Origin: Amphiura filiformis
Lineage: Eukaryota; Echinodermata; Ophiuroidea; Amphilepidida; Amphiuridae
NCBI RefSeq assembly: GCF_039555335.1
Contig: NC_092635.1
Coordinates: 50,178,052-50,242,051, forward strand
DNA: 64,000 bases
Direction of reading: 5' to 3'
Shown here: positions 63,119-64,000 of the stretch, piece after piece
How the letters are laid out: each line of letters begins with the position of its first letter
How positions within the stretch are numbered: the first letter of the stretch is position 1
Program-made: the position numbers and the translations under genes
The notes under the pieces: generated by a model
The model's database searches: none
Told to the model about the DNA's origin: nothing
Seen by the model: the letters and a program-made list of their open reading frames with translations, nothing else

Positions 63119-63719
63119 CTGTTGAGAAAATAGAAACAAGAATTATAATGTGCGTATGTGTGTGTAGTTGCCCACCACAACACCGGCATGTCCAGGATCT
63201 TTTCCTGCAGGGGTCTCAGGGGGGCTTTCAGAGTTATGCAGGGGGGGGGGGCTTAATGGCTAAAATTGCCCAAAAAAAAGTGGTGCAGATTATCTTTCAA
63301 TAAAAATTTCAATAAGCTCATAATTGCGTATATGGGTATATAATTTTTAATGGTAATATTTTGATAATTTGGTACCTGGACTTAATATTTTGGCTTTATT
63401 GATGTATTGCTTTGTCCACAACTTGTTAACATCAGATCTCGAGATTTGATGATTGTCGACAATGTAAATTCTACCTGAGCAGCGCTCAAAATAAGCCCTA
63501 TCGCAGTGCAATTTGCACCCCAAAATTTTCCTGTTGTGAAACAACTTAAAGTGGTGCAAAATTGCAATACCAGTGCATTGTACTGACTTTATGTGTTGAT
63601 TGTCCGAGAATGCACTTCAAATTGCTCTGCATCTGATGAAATTGCACCACAACTTTCAAAATGGGGTGCAAAAGTGACCCCAAGGTAAAAAAAAATAATT
63701 CAAAGACTGTAGTCTGAGA
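63119..63719. other. Upstream flank or first intron of the cadherin gene
   Basis: No coding sequence is recognised. It holds a G-rich stretch (about 63218-63252) and AT-rich DNA. If the acceptor at 63118/63119 is real, this is intron and the promoter is outside the window. I see no clear TATA or initiator element. Confidence 0.4.
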
Positions 63720-63721
63720 CT

Positions 63722-64000
63722 AAGCACTCAAGTTAGCTCAATCGATAAGGCTCTTGACTATGGTGCGAGAGGTTGCAGATTCGAACCCAGGCAGTGCCTA
63801 GTACGCTCTCGTGGATAATTGAGTTAACTTGAAATTCCCCTGGACAAGGAACTTACAGCTAATTGTCTTGTTGTCACCCGCACAAAACTTGGGGAACTGA
63901 TCATGGTTGCGATGGTCTATTGTGGAATGTCTAGGGTGTGCGCTCTTGAAGCTGCAAAGTCCCTGATTTGTTGTTAAATGGTTTGTGGAATGATATTGGG
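63722..64000 (+). repeat. tRNA-derived SINE, cut by the window edge
   Basis: The head resembles a tRNA: a pol III A-box-like TAGCTCAATCGATAAGG at 63734-63750 and a B-box-like ATTCGAACCC around 63779-63788, in the right order and spacing. The acceptor stem does not pair well, and the sequence continues into an unrelated body (CCTGGACAAGGAACTTAC near 63839-63856) that recalls the conserved central domain of deuterostome SINEs. So this is a SINE and not a functional tRNA gene. The family assignment is tentative. Confidence 0.65.

Noticed and set aside
63734..63795. Possible functional tRNA gene
   Set aside because: A and B boxes are present but acceptor and T stems do not pair properly and the sequence continues as a SINE body.

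Overview
This is a window of intron-rich, AT-rich animal nuclear DNA. Nearly all of it is covered by one gene on the minus strand: the 5' part and most of the extracellular region of a giant multi-cadherin-domain protein. The protein type, the density of short inverted-repeat transposons and the tRNA-derived SINE suggest a marine invertebrate deuterostome (echinoderm or hemichordate type). That placement is an inference; nothing in the window fixes the species.

Gene layout (transcription runs right to left). I place 55 coding exons by conserved cadherin sequence, GT/AG borders and reading phase. The start codon is at 63035, followed by a clear signal peptide. Exons 2-9 (61462 down to 54390) encode an N-terminal part with about three cadherin (EC) domains. 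From exon 8 onward the protein becomes a repeat of EC pairs. Each pair is written by four exons that I call A, B, C and D (about 197, 160, 153 and 147 nt). A, C and D start in phase 0, and only the A/B junction is split in phase 2. Within a pair, the first EC (D end + A + B start) is canonical and ends in a DxNDxCP calcium linker. The second (B end + C + D start) is degenerate and ends without a calcium linker. Each pair carries one conserved Cys in NDxCP and one in exon D.

Three zones can be seen. Older, diverged pairs lie upstream (52749-46045) and downstream (12920-1585). Between them, bounded by a 12.2 kb intron (33820-46044) and an 8.1 kb intron (12921-20983), is a block at 20984-33819. 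There the four-exon unit is tandemly repeated about every 1.5-1.6 kb with introns included, and the copies are nearly identical. Two array exons carry single-base lesions: A2 at about 30967 and the splice donor of D4 at about 26186. If they are real, they would break the frame unless the exons are skipped. About 2,940 codons lie in the window. The gene runs off the left edge, so the rest of the ectodomain, the membrane segment and the cytoplasmic tail are not seen.

The introns are filled with transposon remains. They include a decayed Tc1/mariner element with long inverted ends (10353-11686), many palindromic MITEs, two TTAA-flanked elements, and an inverted-repeat element carrying a GIY-YIG/Penelope-like fragment (59171-59520). 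There are also a tRNA-derived SINE at the right edge, a LINE-type fragment (38181-38396), a short-motif array arranged as a 600 bp inverted repeat (48528-49135), and an inverted-repeat element with internal satellite-like repeats (34970-36031). I found no second convincing host gene, no rRNA or intact tRNA, and no CRISPR-like array.
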